Shown here one piece after another: positions 27,969-39,202 of a DNA stretch of 64,000 nucleotides. Both the position numbers and the translations under genes were made by a program. Numbering within the stretch: the stretch's first letter is position 1; every line of letters begins with the position of its first letter. Source of the stretch: Marinobacter litoralis (lineage in GTDB: Bacteria; Pseudomonadota; Gammaproteobacteria; Pseudomonadales; Oleiphilaceae); NCBI RefSeq assembly GCF_003336705.1, contig NZ_QMDL01000001.1:186001-250000 (forward strand). Reading direction: 5' to 3'. The notes beneath the pieces were generated by a model. That model saw nothing but the letters and a program-made list of their open reading frames with translations, was not told the DNA's origin and made no database searches.

Positions 27969-30832
27969 TTAGTAGGCTTCCGGCTGACGTTGTTGTTCAC
28001 GGAACAGCGATTGCCAGTCGGTTTGCTCGCTCCAGTTCTGCAAGCGGTCGATCGCACAGGTGAGTTGATCTTTCAGAATTTCGCGGTCCGCCGCTTTGCA
28101 TTTTAGCGCGGTTTCAAACCGGTTGGCGGCGGCTCTCAGTTCCGGCACGCCGCAATACCGGGTTGCCCCGTGCAGCTTGTGGATGCACTCCAATAATTCC
28201 TCATGATTACCTTCATCCCACAGAGCCTGAATCTTGGGCGCGTCTGAATGCAGTTGTTCCAGCAGCATGCTGAACAGCTCTTCGGCCAAATCTGCTTTGC
28301 CCGCAGCCAGCTGAATGCTTTCGCCAATGCTCATGCAATCCTGTTGTATGCGGCGATTTGACGGGCGAAGGATGCGTCCGGTGTCCCGGATTTCGGATAT
28401 TTTGAAGGATGTACCGGAGGCTTTGCAGTCATAGCCGGTGTATTCGCGCACCAGCTCGTTCAATTGGCGGCTACTGATCGGCTTGGGCATATAACCGTCG
28501 AACCCCTGCTGTGAAAGCCGTTCCTGCTCATCTGCCAAGGCGTGTGCGGTTAGAGCGATGATTGGGGTGTAATGGGTGTCAGAATCCAAATCCCGAATAC
28601 GTGCAGTCGCTTCAACACCATCCATGCCCGGCATTTGCAAGTCCATGAAAACCAAATCGAACGGCTTTTTACGAGCCTTCGTCAGAGCTTCGAAGCCACT
28701 GGACGCGCCTTCTGCATTGATTTTGCAGTCTTGAAGCAGCGTCATGACCAGTTTCAGGTTGGCTTCGTTATCGTCTACCGCCAGGATGCGGGGTGCTTTC
28801 ACCTGATTGCGTTCCGGTATCGACACCGGTGTGTCTTCACGGTGGCCCGTGCGGATGCCGTGTATCAGTGCCAGTAGCTCGTCGTAAAGAGAATCCCGGC
28901 AAATCGGCTTGGTCAGGTGGCCGCTGGACAAACCTGAAAGCGGCGTGTCGAGTGTTTCCAGAGTGGGGGTTAAAAGCAGAGTTCGGCAGTCTCTTTCCAC
29001 TTCCAGCGCGCGTAGCAAGTTGCCGTACTGGTTCGAGTTCAACAAGTGGCGTGTGATGCCAACGATCGCGGCGGCGTAGCCTTCCTGGTGCAGTTGAGCT
29101 TCTTCGACGTGCTCCTGTAAAGCTGCTGGCGATGACACCCGGTCCACCACCATGCCCCAGTCCCGCAACAAGTGTTCAACCGCAAGCCCGGTGGTTTTTT
29201 GCTGCTCAAGGTAAATACACGCTCGCCACGCAACGCTTCCTTGGGGGGTCTGTTGTCGGCGGGTGAAGACAGTTCCGGCGTAAGTGTGAACCAGAAAGTT
29301 GAACCTTTGCCCAGCTCGCTTTTTAGCCCGATTTCGCCGCCCATTTCTTCTACCAGGCGCTTGGAAATCGCAAGCCCCAGGCCGGTACCGCCATACTGGC
29401 GAGCTGTCGAAGCGTCTGCCTGACTGAAGGCGTTAAACAGGGATTGCTGTTGGGCACGGGATAACCCCACTCCGGAGTCGGTGATGCTCAAGCGCAAGGT
29501 GACGCGGTTGTTCTCGGGATCTTCTTCCTCAAGACTTGCGCGCAGCACCACTTCACCGGTTTGCGTGAACTTGATGGCGTTGTTGACCAGGTTAGTGATG
29601 ACTTGTTTCACCCGTAATGGGTCGCCGACAATGTGGTCAGGTACATCGTTATAGACCAAGGGCACCAAGTCGAGATTTTTGGCGTGTGCCGCCGGTGCCA
29701 GCATAGTCATTACTTCTTCGACGATATCGCGAAGCGGGAAGGGCACTCTGTCGAGTAACAGCTTGCCGGCCTCGATTTTAGAGAAGTCGAGAATGTCGTT
29801 GATGATGGTGAGAAGAATCTCAGACGACTTTCGAATGGTATTGAGATGATCCCGCTGTTGCCGAGGCAGCGGGGTTTTTAGCAACAGTTCCGTGAAACCG
29901 ATAATGCCGTTGAGCGGCGTGCGGATTTCATGGGACATATTGGCCAGGAACTCGGATTTGATCCGGCTGGCTTCGAGGGCTTCCTTGCGGGCAAAGTCCA
30001 GTTCGATGTTCTGGATTTCAATGGTTTCCAAGGTTTCCCGAAGGTCTTCGGTAGCCTGATCGATGTTCTGCTGCATTTCGGCTTGTGCCTTGCCGAGTTC
30101 CGAAGCCATGTCATTCAAGCCCGATTCCAGCTGCTCAAACTCCGGCCCTGCACCGGTATACACCCGGGTTTCCAGCTTGCCTTCTTTAAGTAATGCCACA
30201 GCCTCGTTTAGCTGGAACACCGGGTCGGTGAAAGCGCGGCTCAGGCGCATGGCAATACCCATACTCAGGAAAACGCCGCCGATGATCATCAGCAGTGAAA
30301 TCAACAAGGCTTTGTAGGTTTCCTTTTCGGTGCGGGTGTGAGACATCTCGACCATCACCCAGCCCAATGGGTTCTGCGCTCGAGATGCGGTTAAGCGCGC
30401 CTCCGGGTCGATCATAGTTTCGATGCTCAGGTCCTGCAGGTGAACAGGGTTGATAAAGCGCGTGGTGTGATTGAGGGTCAGTTTAACTTCTTGATCGGGC
30501 TTAAAGGCGCTTGTGGGGATTTCTTCGGAACTACCGGGACCAGTGTGTAGAAGTCGCTTGCCTTCTGGAGTGAAGAAAGAGATCGAGCGAACGTCTTGCT
30601 CTTCCAGCAAGGCGTTGGAGAGGCTGCTGAGCAGACTGCGGTTGGCCGTAAACAGACCGTATTCGGAACCTGCTGCCAGTTGGCGAGAGAGGGATTCGCC
30701 ACGGTCATGAAGCAGGCTTTCAATGTTATTTATCCAACTGTGGGTGAAGAACAGCCCCAGCAGTAGCGTTGTGACGAGGGTGGGAACAAGAGTTACCACC
30801 AAGACTTTTTTGCGAATGCCCCACCGCCGCAT
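27969..30832 (-). pseudogene. gacS: GacS/BarA-type hybrid sensor kinase, frameshifted
   Basis: A hybrid histidine kinase that in relatives phosphorylates GacA/UvrY and controls small regulatory RNAs. The first frame (from 30832) has two membrane segments, HAMP, HisKA with [13 protein letters not shown], and an ATPase domain with DSGVGLS and [13 protein letters not shown]. Near 29200 that frame loses homology and stops at 29039. The second frame carries the end of a degenerate receiver, a true receiver with LVFMDLQMPGMDG, and a phosphotransfer domain with HKLHG. One extra base restores 954 residues. The T6 run at 29195-29200 (A6 in sense) is the simplest indel site. This is a real mutation, a sequencing error, or less likely programmed slippage. 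The place beside cysM-rlmD-relA matches gacS in Pseudomonas. Confidence 0.88.
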
Positions 30833-30928
30833 ATCTTGTTCCTGTTATTCTCATGAGTCCCCGGCGATGCCGGAGAAGGCACGTTACTCATTTATAGCCA
30901 GAGGTCATGGATATAGCGATAAGCTGTA

Positions 30929-30958
30929 TTGGGACATAGCGGCTATAGCGAGTATGAT
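30929..30958 (+). promoter_or_regulatory. Candidate sigma-70 promoter of cysM
   Basis: TTGGGA (30929-30934) and TATGAT (30953-30958) are separated by 18 bases and lie about 33 bases before the cysM ATG, in the gacS-cysM divergent gap. The short motif ATAGCG occurs three times around it (30913, 30936, 30945). The call rests on hexamer similarity only. Confidence 0.4.
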
Positions 30959-30990
30959 TCGAACCCGAAAGTGTATCACAGGGTTTCAAT

Positions 30991-31884
30991 ATGACTTTCC
31001 CCACTATTGAAGATTATGTCGGCCACACCCCGTTAGTGCGTTTACAACGCTTGCCGGGTGATACCAGTAACGTCGTTTTGGCGAAACTGGAAGGCAACAA
31101 TCCTGCGGGCTCGGTGAAAGACCGACCAGCCATCAGCATGATTCAGGAAGCGGAGCGCCGTGGTGATATCAGCCCCGGTGATACCTTGATCGAAGCAACG
31201 TCGGGCAACACCGGGATCGCCCTTGCAATGGCTGCGGCCATCAAGGGGTATCGAATGATACTGATTATGCCGGATAACCTGAGTGAGGAGCGCCGGGCAT
31301 CTATGCGCGCCTACGGGGCCGAGGTGGTCAATGTTACCCGGGAAGAGGGAATGGAAGGCGCCCGGGATCTGGCTATTCGTATGGAAGCCGAAGGTAAAGG
31401 CAAGGTTCTGGACCAATTCAGTAATCAGGACAACCCGTTGGCCCACTACCGCACTACCGGGCCAGAGATTTGGGAACAGACCAAAGGCCGCGTGACCCAC
31501 TTTGTCAGCTCCATGGGGACCACCGGCACCATTATGGGCGTGTCCCGCTACCTTAAAGAGTGTAATCCGGATGTGCAGATCGTCGGGCTGCAACCGGAAG
31601 ACGGTGCTTCTATTCCGGGCATTCGGCGCTGGCCTGAAGCTTATCTGCCAAAAATTTTCGACGCCGCAAGAGTGGATTCCGTGCTGGACATTGGTCAGCA
31701 AGAGGCGGAAGACACCATGCGGGCCCTCGCCAAAGAGGAAGGAATTTTTTGCGGTGTTTCATCTGGTGGTGCCATTGCGGCCGCGCTCAAGCTCTCCCGA
31801 GAGGTTGAAAACGCTGTAATCGTAGCCATTATTTGTGATCGCGGAGACCGATATTTATCCACCGGTGTGTTCCCGAGCGCATAA
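30991..31884 (+). CDS. cysM: Cysteine synthase B (O-acetylserine sulfhydrylase)
   Basis: CysM makes cysteine from O-acetylserine with sulfide or thiosulfate using PLP. The cofactor lysine is Lys43 in [11 protein letters not shown], the substrate loop is [12 protein letters not shown], and the phosphate-binding glycine loop is [34 protein letters not shown] and [12 protein letters not shown] favour CysM over CysK. The length is 297 residues. Divergent from gacS and upstream of rlmD-relA-mazG, as in Pseudomonas. Confidence 0.95.
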   Translation: MTFPTIEDYVGHTPLVRLQRLPGDTSNVVLAKLEGNNPAGSVKDRPAISMIQEAERRGDISPGDTLIEATSGNTGIALAMAAAIKGYRMILIMPDNLSEERRASMRAYGAEVVNVTREEGMEGARDLAIRMEAEGKGKVLDQFSNQDNPLAHYRTTGPEIWEQTKGRVTHFVSSMGTTGTIMGVSRYLKECNPDVQIVGLQPEDGASIPGIRRWPEAYLPKIFDAARVDSVLDIGQQEAEDTMRALAKEEGIFCGVSSGGAIAAALKLSREVENAVIVAIICDRGDRYLSTGVFPSA

Positions 31885-31912
31885 GCCGGAAACTGACAAG
31901 AGACTAATTGAT

Positions 31913-33271
31913 ATGAGTAGACGCCGCCGTAAGGTTCTGCCGCAAGAGCCCGTGCGTTGTGAAATTGAAAGCCTTGGCCACGATGGCCGGGGTATTGCCC
32001 GTGCCGATGGCAAAGTTCAGTTCGTTGACGGCGGTTTGCCGGGCGAAACAGTTATGGCAAAAGTGGTGGGCAGCCGCAGCAAGTTTGATGAGTTGCGTAC
32101 GCTGGAGGTGCTGGAAGCGGCTCCGGATCGCCAGCAACCACCGTGTAAATTTGCCGACTTGTGCGGCGGTTGCAGTCTTCAGCACATGAGTGCCGATGCT
32201 CAGATACGCTTTAAGGAAAATACTCTGCGTGAGCACTTCGCGCACTTTGGCGGTATTGAGCCGGAAGATTGGGTAGAGCCCATGCGCTCACCGGACACGC
32301 TTGGGTATCGCCGTAAGGCTCGCTTGGGTGTTCGTTACGTAAAAGCCCGTGAGTCTGTGCTGGTTGGTTTCCGCGAGAAGCGCAACAGCTTCCTGACCGA
32401 TATCGATGAGTGCGTCGTGTTGGATCCCCGCATTGGCGAGCGGATTATGCCGCTACGAGAGTTGTTGCACGGCATGGCAGCGTTCGATCGGATTGCGCAA
32501 GTCGAGGTGGCGTGTGGTGATGATCATGCGGCCATGGTGTTCCGCAACATGGATGCGCTGGTGCCGGAAGATCAGGAAAAACTGATCGCCTTCGGTCAGA
32601 TCCATGATCTGCATATTTATCTGCAGCCAAAAGGCCCGGATACGGTTCACCGCATCTGGCCCGAGTCTTCCGGTCGCGATGACGAGCGCTTGAGCTACCG
32701 CATGGAAGAGTTTGACCTGACCATGCAGTTCCATCCGATGGACTTCACTCAAGTGAATGCGGGTATCAACGGCAAGATGGTGCACCGTGCGGTTGAATGG
32801 CTCGATATACAGCCCGGTGAGCGGGTATTGGATCTGTTCTGTGGCCTTGGCAACTTCACCTTGCCGCTGGCCCGTAAGGGTGGGCAGGTTGTTGGCGTGG
32901 AAGGCGACGATGCCATGGTGGTTCGCGGCCGTGAAAACGCAAAGCTGAACGGTCTGGATAACGTGGAGTTTTTCGGGGCAGATTTGCACGGCGACTTCAC
33001 CGATCAAAGCTGGGCCAAAGAGGGTTTTGATAAAATCCTGATTGATCCGCCCCGCTCCGGTGCGGAAGACATCTGTAAGTACCTGACGGCTTTCGGTGCG
33101 GATCAGATCGTCTATGTGTCGTGCAATCCGGCAACCCTGGCCAGAGATGCCGGGGTTATGGTGAACAATGGTTACCGTCTCGTTCGTGCGGGTGTGATGG
33201 ACATGTTCCCGCACACCACTCACGTTGAGTCGATCGCCTTGTTCGAGCGCGACAAGCGTAAAAAAGTTTGA
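31913..33271 (+). CDS. rlmD: 23S rRNA (uracil-1939-C5)-methyltransferase RlmD
   Basis: RlmD (RumA) methylates U1939 of 23S rRNA using S-adenosylmethionine. A TRAM RNA-binding domain (about residues 10-70) is followed by iron-sulfur ligands in [16 protein letters not shown]. The Rossmann methyltransferase core holds [16 protein letters not shown] and [10 protein letters not shown], and the catalytic Cys is in [16 protein letters not shown] 31913 gives 452 residues and begins with the basic RRRRK stretch. The open frame runs 26 codons further upstream into cysM but is not conserved there. Confidence 0.95.
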   Translation: MSRRRRKVLPQEPVRCEIESLGHDGRGIARADGKVQFVDGGLPGETVMAKVVGSRSKFDELRTLEVLEAAPDRQQPPCKFADLCGGCSLQHMSADAQIRFKENTLREHFAHFGGIEPEDWVEPMRSPDTLGYRRKARLGVRYVKARESVLVGFREKRNSFLTDIDECVVLDPRIGERIMPLRELLHGMAAFDRIAQVEVACGDDHAAMVFRNMDALVPEDQEKLIAFGQIHDLHIYLQPKGPDTVHRIWPESSGRDDERLSYRMEEFDLTMQFHPMDFTQVNAGINGKMVHRAVEWLDIQPGERVLDLFCGLGNFTLPLARKGGQVVGVEGDDAMVVRGRENAKLNGLDNVEFFGADLHGDFTDQSWAKEGFDKILIDPPRSGAEDICKYLTAFGADQIVYVSCNPATLARDAGVMVNNGYRLVRAGVMDMFPHTTHVESIALFERDKRKKV

Positions 33272-33338
33272 AGTGTCCGGTTTTCTGCGATCAGGGTAGT
33301 TCCAGAAACACCGGGCCAGCATCAGGTAAGTCCTTGCT

Positions 33339-35576
33339 ATGGTTAAAGTTAGGGAAGATTACGGGGTAACCGGCGACGGTCAGGTCGATATTGACCGTTG
33401 GGTTCAACGTATTGCGGAACAGGTCCATTTGGAAAATCCGGATCAGTTGCGCCTGGCCTGTGAAAAGGCCGACCGAATAGCGTTGGAAGCGTTCCGTGAA
33501 GACCGTTTATGGGCGCCTGGTGCTAACAGTTTTCATACCGGCCTGGAGATGGCGCAGGTTCTGGCCGAGTTGCACCTTGATCAGGCCAGTCTGGTGGCCG
33601 CTGTTTTGTACCGCGCCGTGCGGGAAGAACGGGTAGAGCTGGAAGAAATCCGTAAAGAATTTGGTGATGAAGTTGCCGGATTGATTAACGGTGTCCAGCA
33701 GATGGCTGCGATTTCCTCGATTCACCACCCCCTCAAAGGTAACGTCTTGGGGCAGAGTGAAGGGCAGCTGGATAACGTCCGCAAGATGCTGGTTACCATG
33801 ATCGACGACGTTCGGGTTGCTCTGATCAAGCTGGCGGAGCGTACCTGTGCGATTCGGGCGATCAAGGACACCACCCCCGAAAAGCGCATGAAAGTGGCTC
33901 GGGAAGTGTTCGATATCTATGCGCCTCTGGCGCACCGGTTAGGCATCGGGCACATCAAATGGGAGCTGGAGGATTTGTCCTTCCGTTACCTGCATGCCAC
34001 CGCTTATAAAAAGATTGCCCGCTTGCTCGACGAGAAGCGGCTGGATCGTGAAAGCTATATTCGCCGCGTACTTGAAACCCTGCAGACCGAGCTGAAAGCC
34101 TCCGGCATTGAGGCCGAACTCAGTGGGCGTGCCAAGCATATCTACAGTATTTGGCGAAAAATGCGCCGGAAGGGTATCGATTTCTCGCAGGTGTACGATG
34201 TTCGGGCCGTGCGCATTCTGGTGCCGGAAGTGCGGGACTGCTACGCGGTGCTGGGCATTGTGCATTCGCTTTGGCGGCACATTCCGAATGAGTTCGACGA
34301 CTACATCGCTAACCCGAAAGAGAACGGCTATCAATCGCTGCATACTGCCGTGGTGGGCGAAGAAGGGCGGGTGATGGAAGTCCAGATTCGTACCCATGCG
34401 ATGCACGAAGAAGCCGAGCTGGGCGTTTGTGCCCATTGGTTGTACAAAGGCACGGATACGAACAACAAGTCGAGCGGTTACGATGCCAAGATAAATTGGC
34501 TGCGTCAGGTTCTGGAATGGCAGGAAGAGTTGGGCGACTTGTCCGGGTTGGCCGACCACCTAAAATCGGATTTCGTGCCCGACCGAATCTACGTATTCAC
34601 ACCGGAAGGCCACGTGGTGGATTTGCCTCAAGGGGCAACGGCGGTCGATTTTGCGTACCGCGTTCACACGGAAATCGGTCACTCGTGTCGTGGCGCGCGG
34701 GTTAACAGCCGGATAGTGCCACTGACCTATCCGCTGAAAACGGGCGATCAGGTCTTTATCCTGACCTCGAACAACCCTGCGCCCAGTCGCGACTGGTTGA
34801 ACCCGAGCCTGGGGTACATACAAACTTCCCGTGCCCGCGCGAAAGTGACCAGTTGGTTCAAACAGCAAGATCGTGGCCGTAACATCATCGATGGCAGAGC
34901 GATCCTCGAAGATGAATTCAAGCGATTGTCGCTTTATGACCTGAATCTTACGGATCTGGCAAAACGGGTTAACTACCATTCCTCTGACGATATGTTTGCG
35001 GCGATTGGTGCCGGTGACTTAAGGCCGTCTCACGTAGCGAACGTGGCCCAGCAGATGTTGGAGCCGAAAACCGAACAGCTGGACTTGAAATTTAGCCCGG
35101 CCCGGAAAAGCGGTTACAGCACAGACTCCGATATCCAGATTCGGGGGGTAGGCAATCTAAAGACACAAGTGGCCAACTGCTGTAAACCGTTACCCGGCGA
35201 TCCCATTGGCGGTTACATCACCGTTGGCCGCGGGGTAACCGTGCATCGGCAAGATTGCCTCACCTACCTGAACCTTCAGGAATTTGAGCCCAACCGCATC
35301 ATCGAGGTTAACTGGGGTGGCCAGCCGGCTGCGGTCTATCCGGTCGAGATCGAGATTGAAGCCTACGACCGGTCTGGTTTGTTGCGGGACATCACCCAAG
35401 TGTTTTCGAACTCCAAGTGTGACGTGCTGTCGCTGCAAACACAGACCAATAAAGATGAAAATACCGCCACCATGCGGGTTACGGTGGAAATTTCCAGCCT
35501 TGAACAGCTGGCTCGTTTGCTGGCTCAGGTGCGTAACTTGCCGAACATTATCGACGTAAGGCGAAAGCGCTCATGA
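33339..35576 (+). CDS. relA: (p)ppGpp synthetase RelA
   Basis: RelA binds stalled ribosomes and makes the alarmone (p)ppGpp on amino-acid starvation. The hydrolase-like domain (about residues 40-200) lacks the catalytic HD-ED residues; VLYRAVREERVELEEI stands where SpoT-type enzymes have HDVVEDT, so it should be synthetase only. The synthetase domain contains YDVRAVRILVPEV and the EFDD signature in NEFDDYIANPKENGYQSLHT, typical of monofunctional RelA. TGS (PEGHVVDLPQGATAVDFAY), the conserved-Cys segment (NCCKPLPGDP) and a C-terminal ACT domain follow. The length is 745. mazG overlaps its stop by 4 bases. Confidence 0.96.
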   Translation: MVKVREDYGVTGDGQVDIDRWVQRIAEQVHLENPDQLRLACEKADRIALEAFREDRLWAPGANSFHTGLEMAQVLAELHLDQASLVAAVLYRAVREERVELEEIRKEFGDEVAGLINGVQQMAAISSIHHPLKGNVLGQSEGQLDNVRKMLVTMIDDVRVALIKLAERTCAIRAIKDTTPEKRMKVAREVFDIYAPLAHRLGIGHIKWELEDLSFRYLHATAYKKIARLLDEKRLDRESYIRRVLETLQTELKASGIEAELSGRAKHIYSIWRKMRRKGIDFSQVYDVRAVRILVPEVRDCYAVLGIVHSLWRHIPNEFDDYIANPKENGYQSLHTAVVGEEGRVMEVQIRTHAMHEEAELGVCAHWLYKGTDTNNKSSGYDAKINWLRQVLEWQEELGDLSGLADHLKSDFVPDRIYVFTPEGHVVDLPQGATAVDFAYRVHTEIGHSCRGARVNSRIVPLTYPLKTGDQVFILTSNNPAPSRDWLNPSLGYIQTSRARAKVTSWFKQQDRGRNIIDGRAILEDEFKRLSLYDLNLTDLAKRVNYHSSDDMFAAIGAGDLRPSHVANVAQQMLEPKTEQLDLKFSPARKSGYSTDSDIQIRGVGNLKTQVANCCKPLPGDPIGGYITVGRGVTVHRQDCLTYLNLQEFEPNRIIEVNWGGQPAAVYPVEIEIEAYDRSGLLRDITQVFSNSKCDVLSLQTQTNKDENTATMRVTVEISSLEQLARLLAQVRNLPNIIDVRRKRS

Positions 35577-36412
35577 GTTATTCGATCGATGATTTGAAAA
35601 CCCTCATGGCGCGCCTGCGGGAGCCGGAAACCGGATGCCCGTGGGATACCAAACAAACCTACAGCACGATCGTGCCCCATACCATCGAGGAAGCCTACGA
35701 GGTGGCCGATGCCATCGCCCGAGAGGATTTTCCGCATTTGAAAGATGAGCTGGGGGACCTGCTGTTTCAGGTGATTTTTTACGGACAAATTGGCAAAGAA
35801 GACGGCCATTTTGACTTTGATGCCATCGTTGATCACTTGGTCCGTAAGCTCATTCGCCGGCACCCGCATGTGTTTCCGGACGGTACTCTGGACAGTCGAA
35901 TCGACCCGGACAATCGCCCGGACGAGGCCTGGATCAAAGCCAGTTGGGAGCGAATTAAAGCCGAAGAGCGGGCAAGTAAGCCTGCAACCAACGAGCCGGT
36001 TAGCCGGCTTGATGGCATCGCCCGCACCTTGCCGGCCATCGCTCGAGCCGAAAAGTTGCAAAAGCGTGCCTCCAACCATGGCTTTGACTGGCCCGACATA
36101 ACGCCGGTGTTCGATAAATTGCATGAAGAAATTGATGAGTTGAAAGAAGCCTGGCAAGCGGCAGAAGCGGGCACGGGGGATCGTGATGCCGTCGAAGACG
36201 AGCTCGGTGATCTGATGTTTGTGTGCGTGAACCTGGCCAGGTTCATGAAAGTGAATCCCGAGCAGGCACTGGAGCGAACCAACCGGAAATTTGATGCCAG
36301 ATTTCGGGCCATTGAGCGTATTCTGCGCGAACAAGGGCGAGATCTGGACAGCGAGAGTCTTGAGGCGCTGGATGCCATTTGGCAGCAAGTCAAAGGCGTT
36401 GAAAAAGGCTAA
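35573..36412 (+). CDS. mazG: Nucleoside triphosphate pyrophosphohydrolase MazG
   Basis: MazG hydrolyses nucleoside triphosphates to monophosphates and can limit (p)ppGpp build-up during starvation. Two tandem MazG domains are seen: the first with CPWDTKQTYSTIVPHTIEEAYEVADAI and DELGDLLFQVIF, the second with EEIDELKEAW and DELGDLMFVCVNLARF. These acidic EExxE/ExxD sets bind magnesium. The length is 279. ATG 35573 lies inside the relA end (ATGA overlap), which suggests coupling and fits a functional link between relA and mazG. Confidence 0.95.
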   Translation: MSYSIDDLKTLMARLREPETGCPWDTKQTYSTIVPHTIEEAYEVADAIAREDFPHLKDELGDLLFQVIFYGQIGKEDGHFDFDAIVDHLVRKLIRRHPHVFPDGTLDSRIDPDNRPDEAWIKASWERIKAEERASKPATNEPVSRLDGIARTLPAIARAEKLQKRASNHGFDWPDITPVFDKLHEEIDELKEAWQAAEAGTGDRDAVEDELGDLMFVCVNLARFMKVNPEQALERTNRKFDARFRAIERILREQGRDLDSESLEALDAIWQQVKGVEKG

Positions 36413-36493
36413 CCCTAAGGCCTGATAGCGTTTTTGGCGAATCCTTAGTATCGTAAGTTCAGATTGTTTCTGCTCATTTAAAAGGAACTCCAC

Positions 36494-39139
36494 GTGACTG
36501 AACTGCATCCTGACTTGCGAGAAAACGTACGTTTACTGGGGGAATTGTTGGGCCAGAGCATTCAACGATTTCCCGGGCAAGACTGTTACGATCGAATAGA
36601 GGAGCTTCGGGCTGCTGCCAAAGCCGACCGGCTCCAGGAAAGCGGTTCTGGACAGCGCCTGGTGACCTTGCTGGGTCAGTTGAGTGACGATGAGCTCCTT
36701 CCTGTCACCCGCGCGTTTAATCAGTTTCTGAACCTCGCCAATCTGGCAGAGCAGTACCACGGGATTCGTCGCAAACAGGGCCATGCATCGGACCTGACGG
36801 TGGAATCGCTTACCGAAGTGTTCGAACGCCTGAAGGCTGGCGGTGTTGCACCCGAAGAATTGCACCAGAAGGTAGCGGATTTGCACATAGAATTTGTGCT
36901 CACCGCGCATCCCACCGAAGTGGCTCGCCGCACCTTGATCATGAAGTATGACGAGATGTCGGATTGCCTGGAGAAGCTGGATCACAGCGACTTGCTACCC
37001 GATGAACGCGACGACATTGTGAGCCGTCTGTCCCAGTTGATTACTGAGGCGTGGCACACCGACGAAATTCGCTACGAGCGCCCCACAGCTGTCGATGAGG
37101 CCAAGTGGGGTTTTGCGGTGATCGAGAATAGCCTGTGGGAGGCATTGCCACGCTTCCTGCGCAATCTGGACAAGTCACTGCTAGATGTTTCTGGTCAAGG
37201 TCTTCCCATTGAGGCTACGCCGGTTCAGGTTGCTTCATGGATGGGCGGGGACCGCGACGGTAACCCGAATGTTACCCATGAAGTGACCCAGGAAGTCTTC
37301 TTGCTCGGCCGTTGGATGGCGGCTGATCTTTATTTGCGAGACATCAAAGCCTTACGTGCCGAATTGTCTATGTGGCAGGGCAGTGATGAATTGAAGGCAC
37401 TGGCGGGTGACTCGCGGGAGCCATACCGGATTGTCTTGGGGCAGTTACGTGACCGGTTAATCAAAACCCGCGATTGGGCAGCCGCACGCGCCAAAGGCGA
37501 AGCCGCCGACGATACAGGCATTCTGTTTGAAAACGAGGATCTGACGGCACCGCTGGAACTTTGTTATCGGTCGTTGGTGGATTGTGGTTTGGAACACATT
37601 GCCAATGGTCCGCTGCTGGACACGATTCGCCGGGCGCATACGTTCGGGCTGCCTCTGATTCGTTTGGATATCCGCCAAGAAGCCGCCCGCCACGCCGAGG
37701 CAGTGGCGGAGATTGTCGATTATCTGGGCATGGGGGATTACACATCCTGGCCTGAATCCGAGCGGCAAGAATTCCTGTTGCGGGAGTTGCAAGGGCGCCG
37801 GCCACTGGTGCCCCGTGGTTGGCAGCCGTCCGAAGCAGTTAAGGAAGTGTTGGCGACCTGTGAAGTGGTTGCCAGGCAGACCCCGGAAGCGCTGGGTTCC
37901 TATGTGATCTCCATGGCCAGTCAGCCGTCGGATGTGCTCAGTGTGATCTTGCTGTTACGGGAAGCTGGCATGCAGTTTCCCATGCGGGTTGTGCCTCTGT
38001 TTGAAACCCTTAGCGACCTGCAAGGCGCGCCGGATGCTATGGCTGCGCTATATCAGGTAGATTGGTACCGCGAGTATTGCCGGGGCCGGCAAGAAGTGAT
38101 GATCGGTTATTCAGATTCATCCAAAGACGCGGGTCAAATGATGGCGGCTTGGGCGCAGTACCAGGCACAGGAAAAACTCACCGAGGTGGCCAACCAATAT
38201 GGCGTGCATCTGACGTTGTTCCATGGCCGTGGCGGTACGGTTGGGCGGGGTGGTGGTCCTGCTAATAGGGCTATCCTGTCGCAACCCCCCGGCTCCGTGA
38301 ATGGTAGTTTCAGGATCACCGAACAAGGCGAGATGATTCGCTTCAAGTTCGGCTTGCCCAAGCTGGCGGTGCAAAGCCTGACACTTTATACCACGGCTGT
38401 GGTCGAGGCGACGTTGGCGCCGCCTCCGGTGCCCAAGGAAAGCTGGCGGGAAGTGATGGACTGGCTGACCAGCATCTCGCTCAAATCTTATCGCGATGTG
38501 GTGCGGGAAAATCCGGAATTCGTGCCTTATTTCCGTCAGGTAACACCGGAAACCGCGCTGGGTAAGTTGGCCCTTGGTAGCCGTCCTGCCCGGCGCAAAC
38601 CTACTGGCGGTGTCGAGAGCTTGCGTGCTATTCCCTGGATCTTCGCCTGGACTCAGATGCGTTTGATGCTGCCGAGTTGGTTGGGCAGTGATCTCGCGCT
38701 TGAAGAAGCTGCGCGTCAAAATCGTTTGCCAGAACTGAGGGAAATGATGAAGGGATGGCCGTTCTTTAAAACCTACGTAGATATGCTGGAAATGGTGTTG
38801 GCCAAAGCAGATCTGCGAATAGCGACCTATTATGAACAGACCCTTGTGCAGGACGACACCCTGAAATCCCTCGGTGCTAACTTGCGAGGGCGCTTGCAGG
38901 GTTGCGTTGAGCGTTTGCTTGAGCTGAAAGAGCAAAAAAGTCTTCTGGAGGAAGAGCCGGTCTTTGCCCACTCTATGCGGGTTCGGAATCCTTATACCGA
39001 CCCATTGCACTACCTTCAGGCCGAGCTACTGCGCCGAGATCGGGAGAGTGAGGGCAAAACCAATGTGCCCGAGTTGGTCGAGCGGGCTCTTAAAGTGACA
39101 ATGGCCGGTATCTCCGCGGGCATGCGTAACACGGGTTAA
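36494..39139 (+). CDS. ppc: Phosphoenolpyruvate carboxylase
   Basis: Ppc adds bicarbonate to phosphoenolpyruvate to make oxaloacetate, refilling the TCA cycle. Catalytic signatures are His139 in VLTAHPTEVARRT, the glycine loop FHGRGGTVGRGGGPAN and the C-terminal MRNTG that contacts the allosteric site. VASWMGGDRDGNPNV and IGYSDSSKDAG are also intact. The length of 881 is close to the 883 of E. coli. The start is GTG with AAAAGGAA upstream; 81 bases separate it from mazG. Confidence 0.97.
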   Translation: MTELHPDLRENVRLLGELLGQSIQRFPGQDCYDRIEELRAAAKADRLQESGSGQRLVTLLGQLSDDELLPVTRAFNQFLNLANLAEQYHGIRRKQGHASDLTVESLTEVFERLKAGGVAPEELHQKVADLHIEFVLTAHPTEVARRTLIMKYDEMSDCLEKLDHSDLLPDERDDIVSRLSQLITEAWHTDEIRYERPTAVDEAKWGFAVIENSLWEALPRFLRNLDKSLLDVSGQGLPIEATPVQVASWMGGDRDGNPNVTHEVTQEVFLLGRWMAADLYLRDIKALRAELSMWQGSDELKALAGDSREPYRIVLGQLRDRLIKTRDWAAARAKGEAADDTGILFENEDLTAPLELCYRSLVDCGLEHIANGPLLDTIRRAHTFGLPLIRLDIRQEAARHAEAVAEIVDYLGMGDYTSWPESERQEFLLRELQGRRPLVPRGWQPSEAVKEVLATCEVVARQTPEALGSYVISMASQPSDVLSVILLLREAGMQFPMRVVPLFETLSDLQGAPDAMAALYQVDWYREYCRGRQEVMIGYSDSSKDAGQMMAAWAQYQAQEKLTEVANQYGVHLTLFHGRGGTVGRGGGPANRAILSQPPGSVNGSFRITEQGEMIRFKFGLPKLAVQSLTLYTTAVVEATLAPPPVPKESWREVMDWLTSISLKSYRDVVRENPEFVPYFRQVTPETALGKLALGSRPARRKPTGGVESLRAIPWIFAWTQMRLMLPSWLGSDLALEEAARQNRLPELREMMKGWPFFKTYVDMLEMVLAKADLRIATYYEQTLVQDDTLKSLGANLRGRLQGCVERLLELKEQKSLLEEEPVFAHSMRVRNPYTDPLHYLQAELLRRDRESEGKTNVPELVERALKVTMAGISAGMRNTG

Positions 39140-39202
39140 CTCTCCAAAGAGAGCGAGGTTGTGGCGCTATATCAGTTGTGATCATCAAAGGAGTAAGCAC
39201 TG

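Noticed and set aside
35525..36508. 327-codon minus-strand frame over mazG
   Set aside because: Antisense shadow with low-information composition; the plus-strand mazG motifs are intact.
38117..39010. 297-codon minus-strand frame inside ppc
   Set aside because: Antisense to catalytic parts of ppc, with no independent start signal or domain.
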